The position numbers were made by a program, and so were the translations under genes. A stretch of 64,000 bases of DNA, taken from contig NC_079491.1 in assembly GCF_020520425.1 (NCBI RefSeq), forward strand, positions 26,465,449-26,529,448, in the 5' to 3' direction. The notes under the pieces are model-generated. The model saw only the letters and a list, made by a program, of their open reading frames with translations, searched no databases and had not been told where the DNA came from. Shown here one piece after another: positions 24,171-34,681 of the stretch. Every line of letters begins with the position of its first letter. Positions within the stretch are counted from its first letter, which is position 1. This DNA is from Spinacia oleracea (lineage: Eukaryota > Streptophyta > Magnoliopsida > Caryophyllales > Amaranthaceae).

Positions 24171-24705
24171 ACGTAACAACGAATACAAAGTATAAGTAAC
24201 ACCAACATAGAAAGTCAAGTAACACCAATCTATAAGAAATTCAAGAAACTATAGTAAAAAAAGAAAAGTAACAACAAATATAATGTGTAAGTAACAACAT
24301 CATAGAAAGTCAAGTGACACCAGTCAATAAACCTTCTCCGTAGTTTTAGGTCAGTTACTTTTATAGTTTTAATCCATATACTTTTATAGTTTTAGGGCAA
24401 TTACTTTTATAGTTTTAGGGCAAACTTTTTTAGTTTTAGTCAATGTACTTTCTATAGTTTTAAGGAATGTACTTTTATAGTTTTAGGAGATGTACTTTTA
24501 TAGTTTTAGGTCAGGTACTTTTATAGTTGTATACAATGTAATATTTATAGTTATAGGTGAGTTACTTTTATAGTTTTAGTCCAAGTACTTATTTAGTTTT
24601 AGGACAATTACTTTTATTTACATTCATAGTTTTAGGCCATATACATTTATAGTTTTACTCCAGGTACTTTTTTAATTTTAGGGTTGTTACTTTTATAGTT
24701 GTAGC
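24170..24705. repeat. Minisatellite, unit about TTACTTTTATAGTTTTAGG
   Basis: Roughly fifteen degenerate copies of a 22-24 bp unit (ACTTTTATAGTTTTAGG plus a variable 5-7 bp linker) run head to tail from about 24345 to 24705. An opposite-sense related tract (AAGTAACACCAACATAGAAAGTC) lies at 24190-24330, so the two parts could pair as an imperfect inverted repeat. Confidence 0.75.
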
Positions 24706-25194
24706 ACATTATGAGTAATAGTATCCCTTCATTATATTTTAAATGGTTTTTTACTTTTTTAAGAAAATGCATTTTTTATGTAAAAAGGGTGTCCGTTTTA
24801 GGAATTGATCTAGCAACCCTCTGTTTCAAAGTTTGGTGGGTTAACCACAGCTCCAACGGAAATCTTTTGTACGTTATAAATAGCACGCACTTTATTGATA
24901 ACCTATGCTTGTGTTGAATTCAGCGAGTTGCAAAGTCAGCGATTATTATACATGCTGTCATTCCATCAAGTTGATGGTGAGCTGTGTGACTTGCCACACA
25001 GAAGACCGGTTGATTTATATAACCCTCCGAATATTACAAAGTCAATAATAAACATAAATAAGAAGATTACAATTGATAACTATATATGGTAGTAAATACA
25101 TTATAACAAAATCTATACTAAATTAAGTTATTCTGATTGATTGTAAATCAATCAATTAATATATTCTAAGTTTATAATCAATAGAAACTTTTGT

Positions 25195-25590
25195 GTAAGA
25201 CCGCCTAACGGTTAGACCATTTTTTTGGTACTAACTAAACTAGTGTAAAACATAATTAAAAGTAATAAATCTTTACTAATTGAATAACAAAAAAGTTAAG
25301 GTATAAAGACTAATAGTTAAATTTATGAGTCGAATAGTTATTATTTTTTAACAAACTTATTATTAACTAAAACTCATAAAATATTAACTAATTGATCTTA
25401 TTGCTTAACTAATCAGCTTCATTGTTTAACTAATTGGTTTGGTTACATAACTAATTGGTTTCGTCGCTTAACTAATTGAATTTCAGACTTAACTAATTGG
25501 TTTCAGTGGTTAACTAATTAGTTAAAGTGCACAACTAATTGGTTCAAGTGCATAAAAGTGGTCTAACCGTTAGACCGTCTTTTCTAAAAG
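25195..25590. mobile_element. Candidate MITE: inverted ends enclosing an AACTAATTGGTTT minisatellite
   Basis: The left segment TAAGACCGCCTAACGGTTAG(ACCA) at 25196-25219 is the inverted match of TGGTCTAACCGTTAGACCGT(CTTTT) at about 25558-25583. Between them, 25385-25555 is a tandem array of a ~24-bp unit, CTTAACTAATTGGTTTCATTG, about seven times. No clear target duplication was found, so classification is open. Confidence 0.5.
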
Positions 25591-25800
25591 TTGGTATATA
25601 ATCAAAGAGATGATATCTCTTTGATATCATCCTTAATAGTCCATACGTTTCCACAAACTTTTCAGAAAGACCGATCTACAATAATATATTGTGTAGCGGC
25701 CCAAAAGAGGAAGGTTATCTGCACATATTCTGTTCTTTTAGTTACCCTTATTGATGTCATTAGTTTTCTTTATTGTAGTTATAAGTTACCTTATTATCAA

Positions 25801-25867
25801 GGCTATTAGCTCAAATGGTAGAGCAGTGTACAATAGTGTACATGGTGTGCGTTCAAGCCACATAGCC
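25801..25867 (+). pseudogene. tRNA-like sequence (degenerate tRNA or SINE head)
   Basis: GGCTATTAGCTCAAATGGTAG resembles an acceptor strand plus D arm with A box. TGTGCGTTCAAGCCACA is a T-arm-like hairpin with a B-box-like GTTCAAGC, and CATAGCC can pair with the 5' end. The anticodon arm is irregular (a 6-nt loop at best) and no clear anticodon exists. It is probably a tRNA pseudogene or tRNA-derived SINE fragment. Confidence 0.5.
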
Positions 25868-25929
25868 TATTACCTATATTACACTTGTGTATTGGTGTAT
25901 TCTCATTGTTGGTGTTGTATGAGTCACAA

Positions 25930-26160
25930 TTATAACTTGTAATAACTACTAATAAGCATATCACTCTTGATCAGGGTCACTTCATTGTTTATTATTAGGG
26001 TCACATTTTTCATTGGTTAAGGTCACATGTATCCTTGAGTAAGGTAACTTAAATTCTTGAGTAAGGCGATTTATATCTTTGACCGGGTTCACTTTTATCT
26101 TTGACCGCGTCACTTTTTACCTTTAGTGAGTTCTATTTTTCACTTTTTATACGCTAGATT
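25930..26160. repeat. Degenerate GGTCAC...TTGAGTAAGG short repeats
   Basis: Loosely repeated 25-30 bp segments (AGGGTCACATTTTTCATTGG, AAGGTCACATGTATCCTTGA, AAGGTAACTTAAATTCTTGA, GGGTTCACTTTTATCTTTGA) occur across about 200 bp. No gene is seen. Confidence 0.45.
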
Positions 26161-26439
26161 AGATATACAGTAAAATACCGTAGATCAAAAGCACACAAAA
26201 GTTTTTCATACATTTCATATTCAAGCTAGCGTATCAATATATAATACATGATTTGTTTTTGTTACCTCTTATGAATTTGTATCAATTAGTTGTTTGGTCT
26301 CAAAGTCTAAGTACGTACCATAAGACTAGCTCTTGATGTCAAAAACAAAATTAAACACAGAGGTGAAAGGTTTCAGTCGTCGTTTTTTCCTTGAGCTCGG
26401 GCTCTCGAGCTGCTACACAGACATAATATACTTTACATA

Positions 26440-26696
26440 CTCCCTCCGTTTTTAAATATTAGTCTCATTTTGACTTTTTTCATCCGTTTTAATAAATATT
26501 TAAATGTAAATATCTCCAAATATATACGTCAAAGAAATATAAAATTTAATGTTGTTAAATACACATTGAGACGACCAAAACAAGATCTCACATAAATGTA
26601 TTTTGAAATACGTATAGGAAAGAAATTAGAAAATTCTTTTCAATTGTAAATAGTGACAAGGTTCTAAAAGAGACAAATAATCAAGAACAGATGGAA
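26440..26696. mobile_element. Decayed Stowaway-like MITE in the gene 2 promoter region
   Basis: The left end CTCCCTCCGTTTTTAAATATTAGTCTC follows a TA; the right end, AAATAATCAAGAACAGATGGAATA, is a mutated inverted counterpart. It lies about 480 bp upstream of the second GDSL gene. The remaining sequence up to 27120 is AT-rich with no further feature. Confidence 0.55.
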
Positions 26697-27126
26697 TATT
26701 ATTGCGGAATATTAAAATATTTCAAACTTAGTTCAGGTAAAAAATTAACATACAAGTAATTACAATACACAAACATAAACGTATATGGTTTTTATCTATC
26801 CAAATGACATGCATGTGTTAATCATATGAATAAAATTAAGTTCATTCAAAGCACCAAATTAGGCAATTAGGGAAGGTAATCAAACGCTATCAATGAAAAA
26901 AGAAGTTAATCAAAATATCAAATCATATCACAGGATATGCAAGTAAAAAGCAATGCAAGATAATTCTATACACATTATAATTAAGTAAAAAAATATATGG
27001 ATGAGAAATATCATGAATATCTCCCAATAATTAATTACCAAATTTGACCATTATTCCCATAGTCATAAAAATAAAATTTCATAAAAAATACAATTTTGCT
27101 TTGTTACTTTAATAATCATTTCGGCC

Positions 27127-27134
27127 CTATAAAA
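27127..27134 (+). promoter_or_regulatory. TATA box of GDSL gene 2
   Basis: CCTATAAAATC lies about 45 bp upstream of the ATG at 27175. Confidence 0.6.
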
Positions 27135-27174
27135 TCACTTGCATACAAGTTGTATTCAACCATTAAAATTAACA

Positions 27175-29210
27175 ATGAGGCCCACATTATTTCACTTGCT
27201 CGTGCAATCACTTTTATTATCCTTAATATTACTCGTATGTGCAAATGCTACAACTATTCCTAGGAGTAGAAGAGTGCTCACCAATCTAGCAACGCAGTTT
27301 GAGGCCATCTACCAATTTGGCGACTCTCTTTCTGACACCGGTAACTATGTTCGAGAAGGTGACGGGGCAAACTCCGCCTACAACAAGCTCCCTTATGGCC
27401 AAACCATTAACCACCCAACGGGTCGTGCCTCTGATGGCCTTATCATGGTGGATTATATTGGTATGCTTCTTGGACTTGGCTATATATATGACATATCCCT
27501 TACAGGTCTTGTATATTGTAATTCCGGGTTCCTTTGTTTTTTTATGCTCACTTGGTTTAGATTTCATAAACGATTACGTGTGAGAGTCTTAGGGAGACCT
27601 TTGCAAAATAATTATTGTATGAAATTAGTTGTTTTTTGTAATATATTAATTAAATAGTTACCAAATTAAAAGTAACAATTGACTTTCTTTAAAAAAAAAT
27701 TATTTGACATTTGAATCAACAAAATAATGTCTAGTTTGACATTTTCGGGAGAAATATGATATAAGATTACATGACTTGTTTTATTTTAGGGGGAGACGCT
27801 TTACTTTTTTAAGGGATAACTTTAATATCTCATATAAAGTTAGGGTGACACAATTTTTACGTACGTAGTACTACATTACTCACTTTTGTTTTTGTATCTG
27901 TTATTGGCTAACTAACAAATTATTTCAAATTGTGCAACATAGCAACGTACTTTCATCTACCACAATTGAACCCATATCTTGCCACCGGAAGCGATTTCAC
28001 GCATGGTGCAAATTTCGCTGTAATTGGCGCTGCTGCTAATGGTGGATTCAATTCCTTAGCTAAGCAACTTGATTGGTTTAAAACTCACCTTACATCAACT
28101 TTCCCTAATCCGGCAGGTAACAATATACAGAGTACTTAATAGACTAAAAACGCATTTGTATGCAATTTTGGTTACATTTCCAAGAACTATTTAATGCACA
28201 TATTTACCATTAATTGTATATACTCGCATGATTCCAGCAATCAAAGAAAGACTCCAAAAGTCATTGGTGCTAATGGGAGAAATCGGAGGCAATGACTTCA
28301 ATGGTCCTTTCGGTGAACACCAAACAATACAAGAAGTATCCAAGCTTGTCCCCGGAGTTGTAAAAACCATCAAAGACTCTATTGAGGTGAGTTGTTACGT
28401 GAATTAGGTTTAGTTTAGGTCGATTAATTTTGTTTATGACATGTTTGATTTGTATGAAGCTAATTATGTTGAAGTCATATATTCGGGTCTATTATGCTTG
28501 GGTTTTCTGGTTTTGGGTGCTTACTAAAACCTATACAAAATATTATTACGTAAACAAAGAGTACATGATTCAAATTTTAACTTCGTTTCTTTGTTTGATT
28601 ACATTTCAGGAAGTGATAGGCCTTGGTGCTACTAATATTGTAGTCCCGGGGAACTTTCCAATCGGTTGCGTGCCTCTTTATCTTGTTTTATTCGCCACGA
28701 ATGATACCTCAAAGTATGACGAACTTAATTGCTTGAAAGAATACAATGACTTCTCAAAGTTCTACAATCAACAATTGTTACAAGCCATCCAACAATTGCA
28801 ACAAGAGCACCCAGATGTGGCCATTGTCTATGCCGACTACTATGCTGCATTGACTTCGGTTATTAGCAATCCTCTCAAATTAGGTAATGTTAATTTGTAT
28901 AATCTTAATTAGTTATCACACCATATTTTCCAATATTTTATAGTGATGTTTTAAACATGTTTTGACAGGGATCGAGAAAAACGGCACCGAAAAGGCTTGT
29001 TGTGGAACTGGTGACAATCCTTATAACTATGGTGGGAAAAGTTGTGGCAGTCCAGGATCTGTAGTGTGTCCGGACCCAAGTAAAAGAGTAAATTGGGATG
29101 GAGTTCATATGACTCAACAAGGAAACAAAGGTGTTGCGGATCAATTACTAAAACAGTTTGTACCCGCACTTGAAAAACAACTTCTAAGACGTCGAAGAAA
29201 AAATCATTAG
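27175..29210 (+). CDS. GDSL esterase/lipase, secreted (tandem copy 2, five exons)
   Basis: Same family and probable role as copy 1. Inferred exons are 27175-27460, 27943-28116, 28238-28386, 28610-28883 and 28969-29210; the joined 1125 nt give 374 aa. The ATG at 27175 was chosen because the frame extends upstream only through non-ATG codons, and because it begins a signal peptide (about 1-25, ending VCANA). FGDSLSDTGN places the nucleophile at Ser51. GEIGGND is in exon 3 and WDGVHMT near the C-terminus gives Asp338 and His341. Introns are 482, 121, 223 and 85 bp. The tail is basic (RRRRKNH). No disabling change is visible and all splice sites are GT-AG. Confidence 0.92.
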
Positions 29211-29750
29211 GTAATCGATCTTAAGATATGAATAAGTTAGTGTTTGACGATAAATTCTTGATACATTTCTTGGAAAATTTGTACAATTTAAAGCTCAGAT
29301 TAATGAAGTCGGATGAGTACAATGTGTTTTTTGATCTATCTTGTTCACCGGTCATCTGCACCAATTAATTTATATGGTTCTACTTTTATAAACATAATAT
29401 GTATCGTAGACTTCTAGCCGATAGCCTAACCGTCTGAACTTAATTCATCCGATATTGGGTTCAAATAAAATAACGATTATATCTATATTCTTTTTCCCGT
29501 CAAAAAAGGCTAAAATAAGTTGAAGCAAATAAATTCATAAATTATTTATTACTGGATATCAAACAAGCCATAAAAGTAATACCCGTATTTTTAACGTTTA
29601 GAATGCTATTGTGGAAACAAAAGTGATTGCACGAACAAGTTAAGTAATATGTGCCTGGTAGATATAATATGTAAATTAAATATTCTCTAGTGTGTTCTGC
29701 AAAGATTTATTTATGTGTAATTATGTAAAGTATTCTTATAACATTAGGAT
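29211..29750. other. 3' flank of GDSL gene 2
   Basis: AT-rich intergenic sequence up to the end of a minus-strand LTR at 29751. No gene or repeat was recognised. Confidence 0.4.
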
Positions 29751-30149
29751 TGTAATTATATATCGTTTCTGCACGAGAAACCACAAAGATAATATTCTAG
29801 GGAATAGCTTAGCCGCTGACGTGTTTGACCGTTATCTCCTTTTAGTTGACCACCTGTATTGTCGTTAGACAGCCCCTGAATACGTCCGAGGGATCTTCGT
29901 ACAATCTTTAAAAGTGGACAAGTGATTGTTAAGTGAGAAGGACTAGAGAGAGAGTAATTGTGCTTTTTTAGATAATGATTAGCCAGCTCTTTCAATAATT
30001 ACATCAAAGTATTTATATGATTACACGGGGGTAATTATGTAATTACGTCTACTTCTACTGAATAGCTGTCCTCCTTGATTCCGGAGACTTCAAGGGCATT
30101 TTTGTCTTTTTACATCGAGTTGGGCTGACCATGTATATGGGCCCAAACA
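29751..30149 (-). repeat. Putative 3' LTR (about 399 bp) of a minus-strand retrotransposon
   Basis: On the minus strand this starts TGTTTGGGCCCATATAC and ends ATATATAATTACA. It has a TATAAATACTTTG promoter box at about 30005-30017. It is preceded on that strand by AAGCGTGGGGCTAAT (about 30150-30164), a good polypurine-tract candidate. No second LTR is visible in the window, so the assignment depends on the PPT-TG...CA arrangement. Confidence 0.55.
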
Positions 30150-32126
30150 ATTAGCCCCACGCTTGACATAGGAGATGACATCTTCGACATACGTGTGTCA
30201 AGCGAATTTTCACACTAATCACGATTTATTTCCCTTCTTAGTTTGTTTGCGTGAAGTCGAGGAACCTCCCCCCTTTTTCTCCGGCTGGAAAGTGTTAAAT
30301 GTCGAGGAACTACGTCCCTTAGGAGCCAAGTTTTTATTTTGTGCTCGTCGAAAAACCTCATTTTAGCCTGGGTTATGTCACATGTTTTGCGTGTCGTTTG
30401 ACTTGATTGACCTCTCTGTGGAGGTGATGATTGTGAGTTGTAGAGGGATATTTATTCCTCCTTTGTCGAGGAACCTTCATCTCTTGTGTCGAGGAACCTC
30501 ACCCCCTTTTCCTGCTCTTGGATCGCGTGGCATCTCGTCTCTTTTGTCGAGGAACCTTACCCCCCTTTTCCTGCTCTCAGATCGAGTGGTGTTGAGGAGC
30601 ACCTCCCTCGTGTTGTTCATCAAAGCTCGGTTGATGATCCTTCTTTGGGTGGGCCGTGCGTCAAACCTCCGAGTAACATCATTGACTTCGGGCAGGGGCA
30701 CTCGGTCGAGGGACTTCATCGAGTAATTAATCCGTCGAGGAAGGTTCATAGAGGTAGGGTGACTTGGTTTTGAACTAATACTTAATCCGTCGAGGAAGGT
30801 CACGTTCGTGTACAAGGGTGTCAAAGAGCCTTGGTCTAGGAATTTAATGGGCCTTGGCCGAGGAGCTTCATGGGCTTGGTCGAGGAGCTTACTGCAGCCC
30901 CACGCGTCGACGAAGGATCCCCTTTCGATGTGGTCGTTGTCTTGGCCGAATCAAAGTATCGGTGATTTTAACGCTGAGGTATGATATTGTTATATCGTTA
31001 AACCTGGTATCTTATTTATCTTAGGCCGAGGCACTTCTTTTTATTCCCCTCTTTAAGTCGACCACATTAAAGCATGTCGAGGAATCTCCTCTTTAAGTCG
31101 ACAACCTTCTGTTAGTGAATTCCTCGGTAGGGACGCAACCAGTAGAATTGGAGACAGAGTTGCCGAGGAACTCCTGGGGCCTTGTTCGAGGATCTTAGCT
31201 TTCCTTGATTTTTTGTATAGGAGCTTATTGCAGCCCCATGCGTTTATGAAGGGTCTACCTTCGACGTAGTTGTTGCCTTGGCCGAATTGAAACGATGATG
31301 TCGTAGATTCTGATTAGTCGAGGAGCTATAGGATGTTAATTCTTCCGTGTCAAGGAACACTCTTTTCTTATTTTTCTTTCGAGTCGTGGAACGTCGAGGA
31401 ACGTTGCCTTTGTTTGATTAGTGTAGAAGGACCACCCCCTCCATTAGAGTCGAAGAATATTCTTGTGTTCGTCGAGGAACCTTCTCCATTGGTTGAGCCT
31501 TGTCGAGCTTGTTACGTAGAGTTTAACTTGATCGGCTTTCGCTTGATAATGGAAATTATATATGAGCTGTAGAGTGACACACATTCCTCCTATGTCGAGG
31601 ACCACCTTCTTTCAAGTCTACCAACGTCACCCCTCCTCTCGCTTATGGGCCGCGCAACATTGAAGGGTCTCGCCTGCATATCGGGCAACCTCCTTTTGAT
31701 TGAGTAGTAGCAAATGGTCGAGGAAACTCCTTTCATCTGATCAGTAGAAAATGGTAGAGGAGGTGGGATTTGTTGAGGAAGTACCCTTAACCTTCCTATG
31801 AATTTTCCAAGGAAGTACCCTTGACCTTCCTATAAATTTTGTGGAATTAGGTGAAAATTGGTTCACATTCGTTCACGTTTACTTACATTTTTGGCAATGG
31901 GGGAACGCATTTTCTCGGATTTTCGACGAATCTGTTGCCCCTTTGTTGATGCTTTGTGCAAGGGATATAATGGAATAATCCTCACTTATGGACATGTTAG
32001 TTGTTTTGTAATTGTAGCTTAATTATTGGATTTTTAGGATGAAATATGTTAACTGGTTGTTAGGTTCAATTTCTCAATTTCTCAAGGGGAATAAAGTAAA
32101 AGGTGGGAAAAAAAATTCATAAGTTT

Positions 32127-32130
<4 letters not shown>
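30150..32130 (-). mobile_element. Repeat-rich internal 3' region of the same minus-strand element
   Basis: This region has many copies of GTCGAGGAACC and CGAGGAGCTT. It also has a longer duplicated block (GGAGCTTACTGCAGCCCCAC / GCGT...CCTTGGCCGAAT) at about 30880-30955 and again at about 31220-31285. CTTTTCCTGCTCTNNGATCG units repeat at about 30505-30590. Overlapping ORFs on both strands (30382-30824) look like repeat by-products. A non-coding, tandem-repeat-rich stretch before a 3' LTR is typical of some Ty3/gypsy elements. The upstream end is lost near the TA-rich tract at 32132. Confidence 0.45.
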
Positions 32131-32131
<1 letters not shown>

Positions 32132-32186
<55 letters not shown>

Positions 32187-32187
32187 G
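32132..32187. repeat. (TA)n microsatellite
   Basis: A TA dinucleotide run with one GTATA interruption, at the left limit of homology to copia leaders; possibly a deletion or insertion breakpoint. Confidence 0.9.
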
Positions 32188-32869
32188 ATATATTGTTTTG
32201 AAGGTTGCGAAAAGTGATTAGTATGACCCAAATAGGATAGAAAATATGGCCTGCTAACCATTAATTTGAATTAAAATATGGTCCAAAGTAGCATAAGTTT
32301 TAATTTAAATACGGTCTGCGTACTGTTAGCATGCTGTAATAATTAGGATTGTTATTTCAATTTGTCAATTCCTATTTGGTGAAAATGGCGCCTCCCATAT
32401 TGAAGTTCAAGTAAGAAGGTTCAATTCCATTTTCAAGATAAAGTTTGAAGTTGAAGCTTCGAGATGAAGTCGGGATATACTGGGTCACATTTAATTCTTA
32501 TGCACGCTTTAAGATATTTATTGCTTTTAAATATGTCTTGAATTATGCATGAGAATGTGGCTTGAATATGTTGCATGAGTAAGGATTTTAGTTCACTTAA
32601 AATCAAACCAACAGAGTAAAGCCTTAAGTTCCAAACTTAAAATTGAGTTAAAAGGTGCCACTCCAAAATTACACTTCTTTTTCAAGTTTCGATCAACGTA
32701 GTGATAGTTTTCCGCCAAAGCGAGGTGTTACTTCTTGATCCCAAAGGGGTAAAGTATACATTAGTTGTGAGTATATGTTGATTTCTGTTGAACTCAACGA
32801 TATAAGTAAGGAGTCTTTTTATGTTGTAGAAAATTGGATAGGTTTTCCTAATAAGTTCTTAGTAGTACC

Positions 32870-33186
32870 CAGAGCCGTCTATAGGGAGGTCTAATATGAT
32901 CTCCAGCACAGGGCCCCTAATTTTTGGGGGCCCAAAAAAAATTAGTGGTAACTTACATAGCCCAATTATTGGTTATATAGTTAATCATGCAAATAGAATG
33001 TACTTAATTGCTTTGTGGATCAATGGTATAACCTTCTCTTAATATTTCATAGGTTGTGAGATCGACCCCGAATATGTACACATTTTTTGTTTTTTAGTGT
33101 TACTCATCATTTTATTAAGTAAAGGACCTCCACATTAAAAAAAAGAAAGAAAGAATAGGGCATCCGAATTCCCAGAGACGGCCCTG
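32870..33186. mobile_element. hAT-like MITE inside the old copia leader
   Basis: The ends CAGAGCCGTCTAT and AGAGACGGCCCTG are inverted repeats of the hAT type. The flanks GTAGTACC and GATGTACC look like a decayed 8-bp duplication. The uninterrupted site is visible in the younger copia leader at about 38606-38625 (TTAGACGTACCTATCAACC), which confirms a discrete 317-bp insertion. The inside includes a tRNA-like stretch (ATCAATGGTATAACC...GGTTGTGAGATCGACCCC). Confidence 0.75.
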
Positions 33187-33460
33187 GATGTACCTATCAA
33201 CCAAGAGTAGTTTCTAAACTATTAGCAACAGGTTTCCTTACCTAAAATGTTTTAACGTTAAGACAAGCCAAAGCATTCTTAATTCTTTAATTATTTTGAG
33301 GAACTTGGATTCATTTTATTCACACTTACTAGAACACATATATAACTTAAATAAAATGCTTAATAATTTTGAATTATGCATGTTTGCTTGAATTTAAATT
33401 ATTAAAAGCATGTATCAATGGTTATTTATTTGTTTATTCTTTTCAACTATAGTTTTCACT

Positions 33461-34681
33461 ATGGCATTCAACGATCAAAACATCATCATTGGTTCAGAGA
33501 TTTTGGATATCAAACTGAACCTAACAAAATTTCTTGATTGGGAAAACAAGCTTGTTGAGGTGCTAAGACTCAATGGCATTGAGTATACGCTTTTCAATCC
33601 TATTCCAAGCTAATTTTCAAGATACATGACTCATGAGAGACATGTCACCTGGGAAGCGGATCTCAAGAAATTTATGAGTCTCATGTCGAGCACAATCCCT
33701 AATGATTTTCGTATAAGGTTCGCAGCCTACGAGCCATTTATGCTAATCAAGCATCTGAGCGATATCTATCGTGGAAACACTGAAGAAAGAGACCAAAATA
33801 TCTACGAGTTAATTAAATCAATTAAATTCCTGAAGGTTGATCTTCAAAATAGATGTTTCATGATGGATGTCTAAGAAACAAATGCTCGAATCCTTCGCTC
33901 AAAGCAGAGAGCTGGTAAGCTACTTAGAGATCATGTGAACTAAATGCTATCATTGTATGATAACTTGAGTTTGTTAGGTTCTCCAATGAGAGAAAGAATG
34001 GTTGTCTCCATCTTGCTCAACTCACTCCATGATGGATTTTGTCACTGCATGCTTTTCTATCTAAGTGAACCATGAGAAGAAACACTTGTTGAGTTTATTC
34101 AGCTAGTCAGAATGCTGAAATAATACTCGACTTTGAAGCCGAAGGTTTACTCAAGGCTAAAAGGAGATCATTCAAGAGAAGTGGAAAGTCTAAGGGTAAT
34201 GCTACATCAGTTCCCAAATGGAGCATAATAAATCCACATCAAACTGCATCTGTTGTGATGAAATTGGCCATTACAAGAGAGATTTCCCCAAATCAAGGAA
34301 GATCCAAAGAATGGAACTGTCGTTCCCGCTTCAGGAATTTTTGTTATAAACTGTAAAATTGATATTTCAACTTCTTGGGTATTATATATACTGGTTTTAG
34401 CTCACACTTATGTTCCAATCCACAGGGACTAAGAAAAACTATAAAGCTTGGGAAGGGAGAAGTCGACCTACAAGTGGGAAATGGAACAAGGATTGCTGCA
34501 TTAGCTAAGGGCACTTATAGTTTGTCGTTGCCCTCTGGGCTAGTATTGGAACTGAAAGAGTGTTTCCATGTTCCAAGTATTACTAAAAATATCATTTCAG
34601 TTTCTTGCTTAGATGCTAAGGGATTCAAATTTGAAATAAAAGACAATAGTTGCTTGTTTTATTTTAAAGAGATGTTTTATG
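33461..34681 (+). pseudogene. Copia gag-protease remnant
   Basis: This is a disabled gag start plus protease-region pieces. Peptides such as LDIKLNLTKFLDWENKLVEV parallel the intact gag at 38879, and LSLPSGLVLELKECFHVP parallels its pre-integrase region. An in-frame stop and frame shifts interrupt it. In the protease motif the expected LDTG reads as IYTG, so the catalytic Asp codon is lost. Confidence 0.85.

Larger units (their letters stand above)
32190..34681 (+). mobile_element. Old copia element, 5' part (leader, broken gag, start of pol)
   Basis: The leader from about 32205 (AGTATGACCCAAATAGGATAG) matches that of the younger element (about 38005 onward), without an identifiable 5' LTR. 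Gag begins at ATG 33461 (MAFNDQN...), hits a stop at 33611-33613, and continues in other frames (33626-33874 and beyond). The protease/pre-integrase part (SHLCSNPQGLRK...) is at about 34390-34681. The frame is cut at 34681 by insertion of the younger element and resumes at 45147. The element is inactive, with several stops and frameshifts. Confidence 0.85.

Noticed and set aside
30382..30824. Overlapping 95-115 aa ORFs on both strands
   Set aside because: They arise from GTCGAGGAACC repeats in an LTR-element tail; they have low-complexity composition and no start or domain support.
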